From assembly GCA_963611685.1 (NCBI GenBank), contig CAVDSU010000040.1:1-15361 (forward strand): a stretch of 15,361 nt of DNA. Direction: 5' to 3'. This DNA is from UBA1724 sp963611685. Its GTDB lineage: Bacteria; Verrucomicrobiota; Lentisphaeria; Oligosphaerales; Oligosphaeraceae. Position 1 is the stretch's first letter. Each line of letters opens with the position of its first letter. This document shows, one piece after another, positions 6,425 to 14,323 of the stretch. A program made the translations under genes and the position numbers. The notes beneath the pieces are model-generated. The model saw only the letters and a program-made list of their open reading frames with translations, did no database searches and was not told the DNA's origin.

Positions 6425-7993
6425 ATGGAGAACGAAGTCGACTCCCAATTATTTGATGGCCTGTTGCGAGAGCGTTCCGCGCTATTGCTCTCGCACTGTG
6501 TCCATTTTGTGGAGAAGGGAGCGGAGAATTTCGAATTGACGCGGCCCTTGCTGAGCTTTTTGCTGGCGGAATCCAGCCAATTGGAGGAATTGCTGGACGC
6601 CTATGGCGCCAGGAGCAACGAGACCTGGCACCGGCTGCGCATGCACGTGGCCATGATCAAGAACTTCAGCAATGCGGGCTACGACCTATTGCACCTGCAG
6701 CACACCATCCACTCCTACGACTTCCACGGAAACTACCCGAAGATGGAGCAGGACACGGCGGGCGCAGTCACCTTCGTCTCGAACTTTCTCTTCTGCTCCC
6801 TGCGGCAGGTCATGGATGACGCCATGCGCCTGGGCTGGCCGCCGCCCGAGGAGCTCATTGGCTACGACTACTCGGAGATCCTCCCCCGCGGAATGCTCCC
6901 CAAGAACCGCGTCATGGGCATCCGCGAGGACGCCAAGCACCTGGTGATCCACCTGGCCACCAGCTTCCTGAACAACACCGAAGACGCCAAATTCCTGGAC
7001 AACGCGGCGAAATGCCGTGCGCCCCAGTGGCGGGGTCTGAACTTCGACCAGCTCTCGGAGGCCTCCATCCGCTCCATGGAAGAGCGCTTCCACACCCTGC
7101 AGTCCCTCTACGACACCTACATCTCCTACAGCAACATCGAGGGCAGCGACTCCTCGCTGCGGCGGCTGCGGGGGCACATCAGCGTGGTGCTGCACCTGCT
7201 GCGGGTGGCGACGGTCTTCATCCATTTCTACGAACGGCACATCAAAATCCAGGGCGACTCCCTCTTCTGCCACAAGGAATGCGTGCTGAAGAGCAACTGG
7301 TATCTGGAGCTATTGACCCACTACCTGTGCCGATACAGCTATGAATTCCTGGCAGGCGCCCGCGGGCTGTGCCAGAGCATGCTGCAGCAATACGCCGTGG
7401 TGGAGAGCCGCCAAATCCCCATCCCGCCATACTTCGGCTTCCATGTGCGGCCGGCCACCCTCATCTCCTCCATCGTCCGACACTACGGCAGCCCCGTGAC
7501 CCTCATCCTGGACAAGGAATACGACGCCAGCCTCCCCATGAACCTCTTCCTGGCCAACGAATGGATCAACCAGCTGAAGCGGCAGTTCGTGGACGAGCGC
7601 CTGGAGAAGCGCAGCGACCTGCTGGCGGACATGCAGAAGAAGATCGACGCCGGGGAGCTCTCGCGGACCAGTGCGGCGCGGGAGCTGATCCGCCTGATGG
7701 CAAGCGCGAATCTCCTCCGCGTGCTGGCGTATCCCCTTGACGTGGAGCCCCTCATCAAGAGCTCCACCGCACCCACGCTCCAGGAACTCATGCTCAGCGT
7801 CATCGCCACCCTCCACGCCCAGCGGAAAATCAATATCCTCTTCGACTGCAAGGTCACCTTCCGCGGCGACGTCCGCGTGCTGGACGACATCCAGATCCTG
7901 GCGGAGAATGGCTACGGCGAGAACGAGACCGGCGCCAATATCCCCCTGCCCCGGGAACTCACGTATCTCTCTCACTACCACCCCATGAACTAG
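6425..7993 (+). CDS. 522-aa protein with an embedded HPr-like phosphohistidine motif
   Basis: Residues 1-330 are largely helical with many Leu, His, Phe and Tyr and no domain I recognise. Residues 331-370 match the opening of the PTS carrier HPr: IPIPPYFGFHVRPATLIS, where HVRPA corresponds to the HARPA active site and His340 to the phosphorylated His15. A strand-like PVTLIL follows at 357-362. The expected serine-helix region is not obvious; about 100 residues of helical sequence (375-465) intervene before KINILFDCKVTFRGDVRVLD (468-487) and ILAENGYGENETG, which resemble the last strand and end of an HPr fold. There is no signal peptide or membrane segment. The ATG at 6425 is chosen because upstream in-frame sequence is low complexity; no Shine-Dalgarno site is visible. 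A phosphoacceptor or regulatory role is inferred. No EI, EII or HPr kinase gene is nearby. Confidence 0.8.
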   Translation: MENEVDSQLFDGLLRERSALLLSHCVHFVEKGAENFELTRPLLSFLLAESSQLEELLDAYGARSNETWHRLRMHVAMIKNFSNAGYDLLHLQHTIHSYDFHGNYPKMEQDTAGAVTFVSNFLFCSLRQVMDDAMRLGWPPPEELIGYDYSEILPRGMLPKNRVMGIREDAKHLVIHLATSFLNNTEDAKFLDNAAKCRAPQWRGLNFDQLSEASIRSMEERFHTLQSLYDTYISYSNIEGSDSSLRRLRGHISVVLHLLRVATVFIHFYERHIKIQGDSLFCHKECVLKSNWYLELLTHYLCRYSYEFLAGARGLCQSMLQQYAVVESRQIPIPPYFGFHVRPATLISSIVRHYGSPVTLILDKEYDASLPMNLFLANEWINQLKRQFVDERLEKRSDLLADMQKKIDAGELSRTSAARELIRLMASANLLRVLAYPLDVEPLIKSSTAPTLQELMLSVIATLHAQRKINILFDCKVTFRGDVRVLDDIQILAENGYGENETGANIPLPRELTYLSHYHPMN

Positions 7994-8049
7994 CCACGTA
8001 TCCGACGTCGCCCGGAGGGCGGGCGGCGCGGTCCGGGGGGCTCCCAGGG

Positions 8050-8077
8050 TTGAAAACAGCGGCGGCGTCATTATATT
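8050..8077 (+). promoter_or_regulatory. candidate sigma-70 promoter for rplU
   Basis: TTGAAA (8050-8055), a 16-base spacer and TATATT (8072-8077) lie about 80 bp before rplU, in the only AT-rich patch of the gap. Transcription would start near 8084 and give a 5' leader of about 70 bases. This is the best promoter match in the window. Confidence 0.6.
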
Positions 8078-8155
8078 AACGCACTCACCGCAAAAGACCT
8101 TTTTTAATCACCATAAAACAAGAGACAACCCCAACACACGGGAGTTTTTCCGACT

Positions 8156-8470
8156 ATGTACGCCATCATCAAGACCTCCGGCAAGCAGTATAAGGTGGAG
8201 CCCGGCCAGGATTTCGAAATCGACCGGATTCCCGGCAACGCCGGCGACGCCGTGGACTTCGGCGAAGTCCTGCTCATCTCCAACGACAACGACACCGTCT
8301 TTGGCGCGCCCACCGTGGCTGGCGCCGTTGTGAAGGCGGAGATCAAGGACCAGTTCCGTGGTCCCAAGCTGATCGTCTTCAAGATGAAGCGCCGCAAGCG
8401 CAGCCGTTGCAAGAACGGCCATCGCCAGGACATGACCCGGCTCACCGTGAAGGAGATTGTCCAGGGCTAG
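8156..8470 (+). CDS. rplU: 50S ribosomal protein L21
   Basis: A 104-aa, full-length L21, a 23S rRNA-binding protein of the large subunit. It shows the family opening MYAIIKTSGKQYKVEPG, the central EVLLISNDNDTVFGAPTV region, and the basic C-terminal signature FKMKRRKRSRCKNGHRQDMT (residues 75-94). GGGAG at 8140-8144 lies 11 bases before the ATG, slightly far. The usual partner rpmA (L27) does not follow; a strong terminator and tyrS do. It probably forms its own short transcript from the promoter at 8050. Confidence 0.98.
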   Translation: MYAIIKTSGKQYKVEPGQDFEIDRIPGNAGDAVDFGEVLLISNDNDTVFGAPTVAGAVVKAEIKDQFRGPKLIVFKMKRRKRSRCKNGHRQDMTRLTVKEIVQG

Positions 8471-8600
8471 GGAGAGGACTTTCCCCCCTCCCTCCCCCAT
8501 CGGGACGCGTCCCCTCGCGGACGACGCAATTCTCCGGATTTCCGCATCTCTCCCCCGCCGACGGCTTTTTCCTGGCGGGGCGTGCAGGAATCCCCTAACG

Positions 8601-8645
8601 GAAGGCACCGGACCTCCTGGGTCCAGTGCCTTCTTTGTGTTTTAT
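8601..8645 (+). terminator. Rho-independent terminator after rplU
   Basis: GAAGGCACCGGACC (8601-8614) pairs with GGTCCAGTGCCTTC (8620-8633) over 14 bp with one mismatch and a 5-base loop. TTTGTGTTTT follows. It lies 130 bp after rplU and 46 bp before tyrS, so rplU and tyrS are probably separate units or linked by partial readthrough. Confidence 0.9.
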
Positions 8646-8690
8646 CCCATTCCCCCCTATCCCTCCACCCCACCCTCTTCCGTTCCTGCC

Positions 8691-9980
8691 ATGACTAACG
8701 CCTGGGACATTCTCGCCGAGCGCGGCTTCATCTACCAATCCACCGACGCGGACGCCATGCGCCGCATGTTGGGCGAAGGCCCCCAGACCTTCTATGTAGG
8801 ATTCGACCCCACCGGGAGCTCCCTGCACATCGGGCACCTGCTGCCCATCATGGCCATGCGGTGGCTGCAGAAGTGCGGACACACCCCGCTGGCGCTGGTG
8901 GGCGGAGGCACGGCCATGATTGGCGATCCCTCCGGCAAGATGGAGGCGCGTCCCATCATGACGGTGGAGACCATCGACCATAACGTGAGCTGCCTGCAGG
9001 GGCAGCTGGCGCGCTTCCTGGACTTCGGCGAAGGCGTCGGCAAGGCGAAGATGGTGAACAATGGCGACTGGCTGCGGGACCTGAAGTTCCTGGATTTCCT
9101 GCGTGACATCGGCTCCCTCTTCAGCGTGAACCGGATGCTCACCGCCGAGAGCGTGAAGCTGCGTCTGCAGACCTCCCTCTCCTTCCTGGAATTCAGCTAC
9201 CCCCTCCTGCAGTCCTTCGACTTCAACCACCTGAACCAGGTCCACGGCTGCCGCTTCGAATTCGGCGGACAGGACCAGTGGGGGAACATCGTGGCCGGCG
9301 TGGAGCTGGTGCGCCGCCTCCAGCAGAAGGAGGTCTTCGGCGCCACCTTCCCCCTGCTCCTGAAGTCCGACGGCACAAAGTTCGGCAAGACCGCCGGCGG
9401 CGCAGTCTGGCTCGACGCCAACCGCACCGCGCCCTTCGAATACTACCAGTTCTGGCGGAATGTGGATGACGGCGACGTGCAGAAGCTCCTGGCGTATTTC
9501 ACCGCGCTGCCCATGGACGAGGTGCGCCGCCTGGGCGCCCTGCCCTCCCCGCAGATCAACCGCGCCAAGGAGATCCTGGCCTACGAGGCCACCGCGCTGG
9601 CGCACGGCCCCGAGCAGGCCGCCAAGGCATACCTGGCCGCCTGCACCCAATTCGGCTTCGCGGATCCCGAGGGCGCCATCGAGACCAGCTCCGAGGTGGC
9701 GAAGATCACCCCGCAGCAGGCCAACGACGCCATTCCCTCCCTGGAGATCCCCCGCAGCGAGATGGCGGCGGGCATGGGCCTGCTGACCCTCCTGGTGAAG
9801 GCGGGCTTCTGCTCCTCCAACGGCGACGCCCGCCGGCTGGTCCAGGGCGGCGGATGCTACCTGGGCGACGAGCGCCTCCAGGATCCCCGCGCCACCCTCA
9901 CCGACAAGGACTTCCCCGAAAGCGGCGAAATCCTCCTGCGCGCCGGCAAGAAGAACCGCAAGCGAATCGTGCTCAAGTAG
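8691..9980 (+). CDS. tyrS: tyrosyl-tRNA synthetase
   Basis: A 429-aa class I synthetase that charges tRNA-Tyr in the cytoplasm. It has YVGFDPTGSSLHIGHL with the HIGH motif at 46-49, the GGGTAMIGDPSG loop (71-82), the tRNA/Tyr-site segment FGGQDQWGNI (191-200), and KFGKT at 230-234 in place of KMSKS, as is normal for bacterial TyrRS. Residues from about 350 form the S4-like RNA-binding domain (LVKAGFCSSNGDARRLVQGG). The length is typical. The ATG at 8691 fits the family N-terminus (WDILAERGFIYQSTD); a long in-frame opening upstream crosses the terminator hairpin and is rejected. There is no Shine-Dalgarno site, and the leader is C/T-rich. lpxA follows after 61 bp. Confidence 0.98.
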   Translation: MTNAWDILAERGFIYQSTDADAMRRMLGEGPQTFYVGFDPTGSSLHIGHLLPIMAMRWLQKCGHTPLALVGGGTAMIGDPSGKMEARPIMTVETIDHNVSCLQGQLARFLDFGEGVGKAKMVNNGDWLRDLKFLDFLRDIGSLFSVNRMLTAESVKLRLQTSLSFLEFSYPLLQSFDFNHLNQVHGCRFEFGGQDQWGNIVAGVELVRRLQQKEVFGATFPLLLKSDGTKFGKTAGGAVWLDANRTAPFEYYQFWRNVDDGDVQKLLAYFTALPMDEVRRLGALPSPQINRAKEILAYEATALAHGPEQAAKAYLAACTQFGFADPEGAIETSSEVAKITPQQANDAIPSLEIPRSEMAAGMGLLTLLVKAGFCSSNGDARRLVQGGGCYLGDERLQDPRATLTDKDFPESGEILLRAGKKNRKRIVLK

Positions 9981-10041
9981 CGCCTGCGACCCGCGAAGCA
10001 CACCCCCCTCTCCGTAGAAAAATCCCCCCAGAACCCCCACC

Positions 10042-10839
10042 ATGAGCGGAAACATCGATCCCCGCGCGGCCATCCAGGAAGGAGCCGTCATCGGCAAGAA
10101 CGTCACCATCGGCCCCTTCGCCGTCATCGGACCCGAGGTCACCATCCAGGACGACTGCGTCATCGGACCCCATGTGGTGCTCTCGGGAAACACCAGCATC
10201 GGCCGGGGAACCCGGATCCACTGCGGCGCCAACATCGGCGACGAGCCCCAGGATGTCCACTACAAGGGACAGCACTCCTACACCATCGTGGGCGAAAACT
10301 GCGTGATCCGGGAATATGTGACCATCCACCGCGGCGTGGAGGAGGAGAGCACCACGAAGGTGGGCAACAACGTGATGCTCATGGCCTTCACCCACCTGGG
10401 ACACAACTGCCAGATCGCCGACGACGTGATCATCGCCAACGCGACGCTGCTGGCGGGGCGCGTGGAGGTCGGCAAGAAGGCCTTCATCTCCGGCTCCTCC
10501 CTGGTGCACCAATTCTGCCGCATCGGCACCATGGCAATGGTGGGCGGCGGCTCCCGAATCGTCCAGGACGTGGTGCCCTACGGCATCATCCAGGAAGACC
10601 ACATCCAGGGCATCAATGCCGTGGGACTGCGCCGCGCCGGAATGCCGGCGGAGACCGTGGGCGCCATCAAGGAGGCGGTGAAGATCGCCTGCCTGGAGGG
10701 CCTCTCCCGCCCCAACGCCCTCGAAAAGATCCGCCAGGAGCTCCCGCAACTCCCCGAAATCCAGGGCTTCCTGGAATTCCTGGAGACCACCAAGCGGGGA
10801 TTGATCACCGGTGGAGTGCCGGCAGGTAAGGACGCATAA
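10042..10839 (+). CDS. lpxA: acyl-ACP:UDP-N-acetylglucosamine O-acyltransferase
   Basis: A 265-aa enzyme of the first step of lipid A synthesis, transferring a 3-hydroxyacyl chain from ACP to UDP-GlcNAc. The N-terminal two thirds is a left-handed beta-helix of hexapeptide repeats (AVIGKN, VTIGPF, AVIGPE, CVIGPH and so on). Diagnostic segments are NIGDEPQDVHYKG (64-76), REYVTIHRG (90-98) and THLGHNC (117-123), in which His121 corresponds to the catalytic His125 of the E. coli enzyme and His118 to the preceding conserved His. The C-terminal helical domain spans about 195-265. It lies between tyrS and hisB, away from the lpxD/fabZ/lpxB genes it often accompanies. No Shine-Dalgarno site is visible. 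It shows the cell has an LPS-type outer membrane. Confidence 0.97.
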   Translation: MSGNIDPRAAIQEGAVIGKNVTIGPFAVIGPEVTIQDDCVIGPHVVLSGNTSIGRGTRIHCGANIGDEPQDVHYKGQHSYTIVGENCVIREYVTIHRGVEEESTTKVGNNVMLMAFTHLGHNCQIADDVIIANATLLAGRVEVGKKAFISGSSLVHQFCRIGTMAMVGGGSRIVQDVVPYGIIQEDHIQGINAVGLRRAGMPAETVGAIKEAVKIACLEGLSRPNALEKIRQELPQLPEIQGFLEFLETTKRGLITGGVPAGKDA

Positions 10840-10842
10840 CTG

Positions 10843-10851
10843 TGCTATATT
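10843..10851 (+). promoter_or_regulatory. candidate extended -10 promoter before hisB
   Basis: TGCTATATT (10843-10851) fits TGn plus a good -10 hexamer immediately after the lpxA stop. There is no matching -35 box, which extended -10 promoters can lack. It could give hisB and downstream genes an extra start about 60 bp before the hisB ATG. The match is short and unproven. Confidence 0.35.
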
Positions 10852-10920
10852 GACAGGCTTACCGAAATTTCTTCGGGAGACCCCTTTTGCCGTTGAAGCA
10901 CAGTCCCATCCGACCCAAGC

Positions 10921-11517
10921 ATGTCCAGAAGCGCCGCCATTGACAGACAGACTAAGGAGACACAGATCCGCGTGGTCCTCTCCCTGGACGACGGTCCCCG
11001 CGACAACCGGATCGAGACCGGCGTGCCCTTCTTCGACCACATGCTGGACGCAGCCTTCCGCCACGGACACCTCGCCCTCACGCTGTCCGCCAAAGGCGAC
11101 TTGGAAATCGATGCGCACCACACCCTGGAGGACACGGGTCTGGCCCTGGGCCAGGCCCTGAAAACCGCCCTGGGCGACAAGCGCGGGATCTTCCGCTTTG
11201 GCGAAGCGACGATTCCGTTGGACGAAGCGCTGGCGCGGGTGGTGCTGGACTTTTCCGGCCGGCCGCATCTCTCCTGGCGCTGCGCCTTCCCCGAGGCCAC
11301 CGCCGGCGGCGTCAGCCACAGGCTCTTCCACGAATTCTTCCAGGCGCTGGCCAATGCCGCGGGATGCACCATCCACGTGGATCTGCTGGCCGGCGAAGAG
11401 AACCACCACTGCCTGGAGGCCATCTTCAAGGCCTTCGGACGCGCCTTGCGCACGGCAGTGTCGATGGATCCCGCCTCCCAAGGCGAGACGCCCTCCACAA
11501 AAGGCGTCCTGGAATAG
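10921..11517 (+). CDS. hisB: imidazoleglycerol-phosphate dehydratase
   Basis: A 198-aa single-domain HisB that dehydrates imidazoleglycerol phosphate to imidazole acetol phosphate in histidine synthesis. There is no fused histidinol phosphatase, unlike E. coli. Metal-binding motifs are clear: FFDHMLD (37-43), DAHHTLEDTGLALG (64-77) and EENHHCLEAIFKAFGRAL (159-176), and the ending PSTKGVLE is the usual C-terminus. The length is typical. It has the ATG at 10921 and no Shine-Dalgarno site. No other his gene is present; it lies alone between lpxA and thrS with 81-82 bp gaps on both sides. Codons near the middle (11160-11260) end more often in G or T than those around them. Confidence 0.97.
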   Translation: MSRSAAIDRQTKETQIRVVLSLDDGPRDNRIETGVPFFDHMLDAAFRHGHLALTLSAKGDLEIDAHHTLEDTGLALGQALKTALGDKRGIFRFGEATIPLDEALARVVLDFSGRPHLSWRCAFPEATAGGVSHRLFHEFFQALANAAGCTIHVDLLAGEENHHCLEAIFKAFGRALRTAVSMDPASQGETPSTKGVLE

Positions 11518-11599
11518 CGACTAGCTCTGAATCCCCTTTCCTTTCTACCAAAAACTGGATGCCACCGGGAAGCCCTCCCGGCGACTCCCCAAAACTGAT

Positions 11600-13357
11600 A
11601 TGTCCGACAACTCCACCCCCCTCAGCACCCTCCGGCACTCCGCCGCGCACATCATGGCCGCCGTGGTGGCCAAGCTCTGGCCTGATGCAAAATTCGACAT
11701 CGGCCCCGCCACCGCCGACGGATTCTACTACGACTTCGACATGGAGCACCACCTGGGCCCCGAGGATCTGAAGGAGATCGAGACCCGCATGCGCAAGATG
11801 ATCGGCCAGAAGGTGACCTTCGTCCGCAGCGAGGTCTCCCGCGAGGAGGCACGGAAGCTCTTCGAGGAGAAGGGCCAGACCTACAAGCTCTCCCGACTGG
11901 ACGACATCCCCGAAGGCGAGACCGTCTCCCTGTACACCTGCGGCGATTTCGTGGACCTGTGCCGCGGCCCCCACGTGGAGAACTCCTCCCAGATCGGCGC
12001 CGTGAAGCTCACCGGCATCGCGGGATCCTACTTCCGCGGCGACGAAAAGAACAAGATGCTCCAGCGCGTCTACGGCACCGCCTTCCCCTCCAAGCAGGAG
12101 CTGGACCAGTATCTGCAGCAGGTCGAGGAGGCCAAGAAGCGCGACCACCGCAAGATCGGCGTGGAGATGGAGCTCTTCAGCACCCACGAGGAGATCGGCC
12201 CCGGACTGGTCTCCTGGCACCCCATGGGCGCCCGCATCCGCAACGTCATCGAGACCTTCTGGCGCGATGCACACTACCGCAACGGCTACGAGCTGGTCTA
12301 TACCCCCCACGTGGGACGCGCAAATCTCTGGGAGACCTCCGGTCACCTGGGCTTCTACAAGGAGAACATGTACTCCAGCATGGACATTGACGGCGATCCC
12401 TACTACGTCAAGCCCATGAACTGCCCCTTCCACATCATGATCTACAAGACCAAGCCCCGCTCCTACAGGGAACTGCCCTGCCGCTGGGCCGAGTTCGGAA
12501 CCGTCTACCGCTACGAAAAGGCCGGCGTGCTCCATGGACTCATGCGCGTGAGGGGCTTTACCCAGGACGACGCACACATCATCTGCACCCAGGAACAGAT
12601 GATGGACGAAATCCGCGAGGTCATCCGCTTCTCCATGTACATCTGGAAGTGCTTCGGCTTCAAGGACATCAAGGCATACCTCTCCACCCGCCCCGCAAAG
12701 GCCGTCGGCGATCCCGCCAAGTGGGAGGCCGCCACCGAGGCGCTGTTGCAGGCCATCAAGGCCGAGGGCATGAGCTACGAGGTGGACGAGGGCGGCGGCG
12801 CCTTCTACGGTCCCAAGATCGACCTCAAGATCAAGGACGCCATCGGCCGCGAGTGGCAGACCTCCACCATCCAGTTCGACTTCAACCTGCCCGAGCGCTT
12901 CAACCTGGAGTACGTGGGACAGGATGGCCTGCGCCACCAGCCCTACATGGTGCACCGCGCACTGCTGGGCTCCCTGGAACGCTTCTTCGGCATCCTGATC
13001 GAGCACTACGCGGGCGCCTTCCCCACCTGGCTGGCACCCGAACAGGTGCGCGTGCTCTCCATCTCCGAAAAGTTCGCCGACTACGCGGCGAAGATCGAGA
13101 AGCAGCTGCGCGAGCGCGGCATCCGGGTCTCCTCCGACCTCTCCGCCAGCCCCATCGGCGCAAAGATCAAGACCGCCGGCCTCATGCGCGTCCCCTACCT
13201 GCTGGTGGTGGGCGAGAAGGAGCAGGCCGACGGCACTGTGGCAGTCTCCGTTCGCGACCGCTCCAAGGCCGGCGGAAAGTACTACGTGAAGGGCGATGTC
13301 CTCGCTCCCGAGGAATTCCTCGCCCGCATCGAGAAGGAGATCGCGGACAAGGCCTAA
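11600..13357 (+). CDS. thrS: threonyl-tRNA synthetase lacking the TGS domain
   Basis: A 585-aa class II synthetase. It begins directly in the editing (SAD) domain: HSAAH at 13-17 and CRGPH at 121-125 match the E. coli zinc-dependent editing residues His73, His77, Cys182 and His186. The catalytic core has motif 2 around VYRYEKAGVLHGLMRVRGFT, the zinc ligands Cys275 (MNCPFH), His326 (DDAHIIC) and His452 (MVHRALLGSLERF), and GGGAFYGPKIDL (398-409). The anticodon-binding domain is about 480-585. Numbering is offset by about 60 from E. coli throughout, exactly the N-terminal TGS domain. Only 82 bp separate it from hisB, so no room exists for a missed TGS. It has the ATG at 11600 and no Shine-Dalgarno site. 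It heads thrS-infC-rpmI-rplT. Confidence 0.97.
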   Translation: MSDNSTPLSTLRHSAAHIMAAVVAKLWPDAKFDIGPATADGFYYDFDMEHHLGPEDLKEIETRMRKMIGQKVTFVRSEVSREEARKLFEEKGQTYKLSRLDDIPEGETVSLYTCGDFVDLCRGPHVENSSQIGAVKLTGIAGSYFRGDEKNKMLQRVYGTAFPSKQELDQYLQQVEEAKKRDHRKIGVEMELFSTHEEIGPGLVSWHPMGARIRNVIETFWRDAHYRNGYELVYTPHVGRANLWETSGHLGFYKENMYSSMDIDGDPYYVKPMNCPFHIMIYKTKPRSYRELPCRWAEFGTVYRYEKAGVLHGLMRVRGFTQDDAHIICTQEQMMDEIREVIRFSMYIWKCFGFKDIKAYLSTRPAKAVGDPAKWEAATEALLQAIKAEGMSYEVDEGGGAFYGPKIDLKIKDAIGREWQTSTIQFDFNLPERFNLEYVGQDGLRHQPYMVHRALLGSLERFFGILIEHYAGAFPTWLAPEQVRVLSISEKFADYAAKIEKQLRERGIRVSSDLSASPIGAKIKTAGLMRVPYLLVVGEKEQADGTVAVSVRDRSKAGGKYYVKGDVLAPEEFLARIEKEIADKA

Positions 13358-13410
13358 AAAAGGACCCGGTCCTCATCCCTCCCCTCCTAGAAGCAACACC
13401 ATTCCCCCGA

Positions 13411-13478
13411 CGCCGCCACCCACCATAAAATGCGGCGGCGCCGGACGGGAGAACCGGCGGCGGGAAGACTGTTTCCCG
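13411..13478 (+). promoter_or_regulatory. structured leader between thrS and infC
   Basis: The 174-bp gap holds consecutive hairpins: CGCCGCC (13411-13417) with GGCGGCG (13434-13440), a CCGG/CCGG pairing (13441-13457), and CGGGAA (13461-13466) with TTCCCG (13473-13478). None is followed by a U-tract, so termination is unlikely. infC operons are often autoregulated at translation; whether this leader does that is inference. Confidence 0.35.
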
Positions 13479-13531
13479 TTCGTCGTAGCCCCCAAACAAG
13501 AAGACACCCCCTAACACGGAGTTCAAACCGA

Positions 13532-14131
13532 GTGAAGCAGCTCAGACCAGGAGACCGGTTTCTGCGCGGTCGGGAAGTACGCCTGATCGACCAGAACAAC
13601 CAGCAAGTCGGCATTGTCACCTTCGAGACCGCCATCGCCCGCGCACAGCAGGCGGGACTGGATCTCGTGCAGATCCCCAGCAAGACCGACCCGCCCGTCA
13701 CCCGCATCATGGACTTCGGAAAGTACCAGTTCGAGGAGTCCAAGCGTGCCCGTGAGGCCAGGAAAAACCTGGTCCAGCCCAAGCTGAAGGAGATCAAGCT
13801 GCGTCCGGTCATTGACGACAACGACCTGAACACCAAGCTGAAGCACGCGCGGGAGTTCCTGTTGCACGGGGACAAGGTGCGACTGCTTCTGCAGTTCCGC
13901 GGCCGTGAGATGAGCCATCAGGAAATCGGCATGCAGATCATGAACCGATTCATGAAGGAGCTCGAGGACATCGCCAAACAGGACAGCCCCGTCCGCCAGG
14001 AGCGAAAGACCTTCTCCACCACGCTCTCCCTGAAGCCCGAGGTCCGCGCCGCCGCCAAGAAGGCGGAGGCCGCCAAGAAGGCACAGGAGGCCGCCGCCAA
14101 GGAGCCCCAGGAACCCGCTCCCCAGGAATAG
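13532..14131 (+). CDS. infC: translation initiation factor IF-3
   Basis: 199 aa from the chosen GTG. IF-3 binds the 30S subunit, prevents premature 50S joining and checks the start codon. The N-domain has REVRLIDQNNQQVGIV (14-29). The family signature MDFGKYQFEESKR (60-72) precedes the linker, and the C-domain has KLKEIKLRPVIDDNDLNTK (84-102) and AREFLLHGDKVRLLLQFRGR (106-125). The last 30 residues are an Ala/Lys/Glu/Pro extension beyond the usual end. The GTG at 13532 is preferred because GGAG (13518-13521) precedes it by 10 bases and the protein then starts as IF-3s do. An in-frame ATG at 13430 would add 34 Arg/Pro-rich residues across leader hairpins. An unusual start is in keeping with the non-AUG start of E. 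coli infC. Confidence 0.95.
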   Translation: MKQLRPGDRFLRGREVRLIDQNNQQVGIVTFETAIARAQQAGLDLVQIPSKTDPPVTRIMDFGKYQFEESKRAREARKNLVQPKLKEIKLRPVIDDNDLNTKLKHAREFLLHGDKVRLLLQFRGREMSHQEIGMQIMNRFMKELEDIAKQDSPVRQERKTFSTTLSLKPEVRAAAKKAEAAKKAQEAAAKEPQEPAPQE

Positions 14132-14284
14132 GCCACAACATCCGTCTTCACAACAGACTTTCGCATCCGCAGGCAGAATCAGCGTCCCTCGCCGCACGGA
14201 TGCATCCATGTGCCATCGCCGTCTTTTTGGACCTGTCGTCGCACAGGGCAAAGGGTTCGTTTTCTCTACCCCAGCCCGGGCGCC

Positions 14285-14314
14285 AGGCCGACGATGGCCT
14301 TTCCCAACAAGGAG
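14285..14314 (+). promoter_or_regulatory. possible hairpin switch at the rpmI ribosome-binding site
   Basis: AGGCC (14285-14289) pairs with GGCCT (14296-14300). The overlapping CCTT (14298-14301) can instead pair with AAGG (14309-14312) of the rpmI Shine-Dalgarno site. The pairings exclude each other, and the 192-bp infC-rpmI gap is long. The stems are short, so this is suggestive only. The rest of the gap (14132-14284) shows a GGATGCATCC palindrome near 14198 and nothing else clear. Confidence 0.25.
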
Positions 14315-14323
14315 AACAAAACC

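Noticed and set aside
5306..6448. Leu/His-rich minus-strand frame
   Set aside because: Antisense of the CAG repeat (LLLHLLL), not a real protein.
8595..10235. 546-aa minus-strand frame opposite tyrS
   Set aside because: Shadow of a well-supported synthetase gene, low complexity and without motifs.
13430..13531. Upstream ATG start for infC
   Set aside because: It would add 34 Arg/Pro-rich residues over leader hairpins; GTG at 13532 has a Shine-Dalgarno site and fits the family N-terminus.
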